A stretch of DNA of 64,000 nt from Muraenolepis orangiensis (taxonomy: Eukaryota; Chordata; Actinopteri; Gadiformes; Muraenolepididae): NCBI GenBank assembly GCA_027704905.1, contig CM051015.1, positions 10,942,395-11,006,394 of the forward strand, in the 5' to 3' direction. The notes beneath the pieces were generated by a model. It had not been told where the DNA came from. It worked only from the letters and a program-made list of their open reading frames with translations, and made no database searches. The position numbers and the translations under genes are program-made. This document shows positions 1 to 64,000 of this stretch, in pieces (position 1 is the stretch's first letter; every line of letters begins with the position of its first letter).

Positions 1-668
1 TCAGGAGAAGAAGGGTGAAATGGTAAATGGGGTTGTTAGCTCTCTCTCGCGTCGAACACGAAAACACTGCTGAGACTACTACTACTACTACCGACTGGCC
101 GCGGCTTGCAAAGATACACTCTGAACCTTTTCGGGGGTGGGGGTGTGGGTTATTGTTATTGTTCTGAATACTAAACAGCTGGATACAAACAAAATACGAC
201 ACATGGATAGGGTTCACCGTTATGACATTAGCATTCAAAGACCCCTTAAACAACCACAGCGGCCCATCCATTAAAAGAAAAAGAGAAATGGAAGAGGAAA
301 GACAGGCGATGCGACGGCAACGTCTCATTTACATTTTGGATGGGATCCAATGGGAGTTAATGCGCGGCCGTCGTTAACGGGGGGAGGTGATATCCAATTT
401 TGCATGATTGACACAGATGGCTCCTCGAAGCGTGAGTGATGCGCCGCACCCCGGGCGTGGGGAGGGGGGGGGGGGGGAGGGGGCTAGGCTCGGGCGATGA
501 TAGAATGAAATTACGGCAAATGACATGCACTCCGAGAGTCAGAACATCCAGTTATCATAAATAAGAATGCGTCCCCCCCATACGTGAGCCCAATGAATCA
601 CACCCTCGTCGGGCTGAAATGTCACAGTGAGAGCCGGCATGAATTTTGATGAGTCTGTGTGTGCCTGT

Positions 669-699
<31 letters not shown>

Positions 700-965
700 C
701 GGGGGAAGAGAAAGAAACCAAACACAAAACAGCAGGATTCGGCCCCTCCTTCGTGTGGCATGAAACCATGGCGACGGTCGCTCCTTACAAAGCGATTAAC
801 AGACATGCACGCGCCTCTTTCTATTGACACCCACACATAAGAAATCAAAAGGGTTCCATTAGCGTGCCGTGTGCAACAAAAACATGTGATGTGATTACTG
901 AGCCCTCATGAAGAGGATGCGGCTGTGTCTCGGTGCCTGCAAGTCACAGCGTTTCATACAAATGC

Positions 966-974
966 GCACACACA

Positions 975-1014
<40 letters not shown>

Positions 1015-1016
1015 CA
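966..1016. repeat. (ACGC)n / CA tract
   Basis: This is a short tetranucleotide array in the intron below window exon 45. Confidence 0.95.
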
Positions 1017-1245
1017 CGGGCAGTGTGACTGAATGGCTGGTGAGTGAGTGAGTGAGGTGAGTGGCGAGCAGGGGGAAGTGCCACAGAAGGGGGACACAGT
1101 GACCGCTGCGTGGGGCGGGGGGGGTGAAGTGGAAAGAGGCAAGTGCGTGTGTTTGCTGGGGGAGAGGAGGTGGGGGATGGCGAGGAGTCGGTGGGTGGGT
1201 GGCGGGCGGGTCTGGAGGGATGCGGTGACAGAGGGAGGGCCTTAC

Positions 1246-62902
<61,657 letters not shown>

Positions 62903-64000
62903 CTGCAGCGTTCCAGAAAAACAAGCAAACACTCAAAGGTTAGAGGCTGGAGGTTAGAATAGGTTGCAGGTTATGAGCAGCCGTTTTTTTTAATCATTTC
63001 AGTTGTTGGAGTTGGAGGGGGGGGGGGGGGGGGGGGGGGTGAAGCTGTTTAAGACTCTGATGGTAGCAGGGTGGCGTATGAATAAACTAAGCGAGGCTTG
63101 CACAATCGTGTTGAACGCAGGGATTCGTATCCATACTTATTTATCTGTTCCGGCTCATTTCACGGCGAGGCGCGTCGTAGTGACATGCAGATGTCATCAC
63201 ATTGCGCCTCTCGCCCGGGAACGGCGAGCGCCTTTCCTGTCCCAAATGACTTCAGACTACCTCAGCAAAGACCGCAAAAACAAATATGTGTTCTATGAAA
63301 TTGAATCCAGGAGTGGACATGACAGCTTTTAAAAAGAAAGCTGCAAGGGGAGCACGTCAGGTGTGCTTCCTCCGAGGGAAACCAACAGTAACGGCAAAGA
63401 AGGGGGTGAGGGGGTTTATTCATTGCTGCTCGAAATTGCCGGAAGGTTGACACGGTGGGGGGGGGGCGGCAGGCGGCGGGCGGCGGCATTCAGATATCAA
63501 ACTCCAGCCCTCCGTCGGCGAGGGTCACTCTGACCTGTCATCATCTCTGCTGCGGGAGGTTCTTTATGAGACCCGGGGGGGCCACGGAAGGCTAAAAAGA
63601 ACTTTCCCCTCGCGTTTCAGTTTCATAAACGTAGTAGAGTGGCCGGGTCCCCTAGAAGGCAGTTAACCAAAGTAGGTGTAATAGGAAGACCATGGATAAA
63701 TAGGATAATCGAATGGGGTGAGAGTTACAAACACATGGGAGATTTGGCAAAAGAAAATACGGAGAATACCGTAGACACACTCTGTTATTACAGGTTTGTT
63801 TGGACATCCAACCTATTCGGCTTGGAACAAACTCCCACTCCCCCTGAAGAAGGAATAGACTACATCTACCAAGACTTGGTGGTATTTGACTTAGGAACGA
63901 CAAATGTGGTCAGTGTAAGTCATGTCGGATAAAATCATCTGCTAAGTAACATAATGTCATTCTTGCAGTGCAAAGGTGCTGGATTATTACAGACGAAAGC

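Noticed and set aside
1..1245. Search for the transmembrane and cytoplasmic exons of lrp1b.
   Set aside because: No hydrophobic helix or NPxY-type tail is encoded on the minus strand here; those exons must lie beyond the window.

Overview
The window is one continuous piece of a vertebrate, most probably teleost, gene read on the minus strand. I can place 45 internal coding exons between 62902 and 1246, about 6.39 kb of coding sequence or roughly 2,130 residues. All exon junctions I assigned are phase-compatible. The protein is an LDL-receptor-family giant receptor. Distinctive peptides (the propeller strand YWTDHSRMHWFSYYT, the segment ALTLFEDFVYWTDGKSKSL, and a fourth ligand-binding cluster of 12 rather than 11 LDLa repeats) identify LRP1B rather than LRP1. 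I compared from memory, so the fish paralogue (a or b) is not decided. Both gene ends lie outside the window: the N-terminal half is above 62902, and the transmembrane segment and cytoplasmic tail are below 1246.

Layout in transcript order (high to low coordinates): end of a YWTD beta-propeller (62902-59283); EGF-like (57935-57810); ligand-binding cluster III of 10 LDLa repeats (57390-47531); EGF and calcium-binding EGF (47718-45818); a YWTD propeller (42050-34574); EGF plus cluster IV of 12 LDLa repeats (33621-18718); two EGFs (18387-17159); the last YWTD propeller (16916-10578); and a run of membrane-proximal EGFs (9673-1246). LDLa clusters bind ligands through calcium-organised acidic loops. 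The EGF-propeller modules release ligand at endosomal pH. The receptor is therefore an endocytic scavenger and signalling receptor at the cell surface.

The introns are short for LRP1B (0.2-3.8 kb) and full of simple sequence: long (CA)n, (GA)n and (CT)n tracts, poly-G runs, and several minisatellites. They also hold four tRNA-derived SINE copies, all in gene orientation. One SINE is split by a roughly 3-kb, frame-broken L2/CR1/jockey-type LINE in antisense orientation. There are also several short LINE 3'-end fragments. No second protein-coding gene, RNA gene of the host, CRISPR array or bacterial feature is visible.

The points most worth checking are these. A minisatellite appears to be built from copies of an exon's own 5' splice site. 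The RxK/RR furin site is absent from the region where LRP1 and LRP1B are normally cleaved. UG repeats abut at least six 3' splice sites. A (107+133)-nt exon pair occurs twice in cluster IV. The calcium loop of the last LDLa repeat carries a four-residue insertion.
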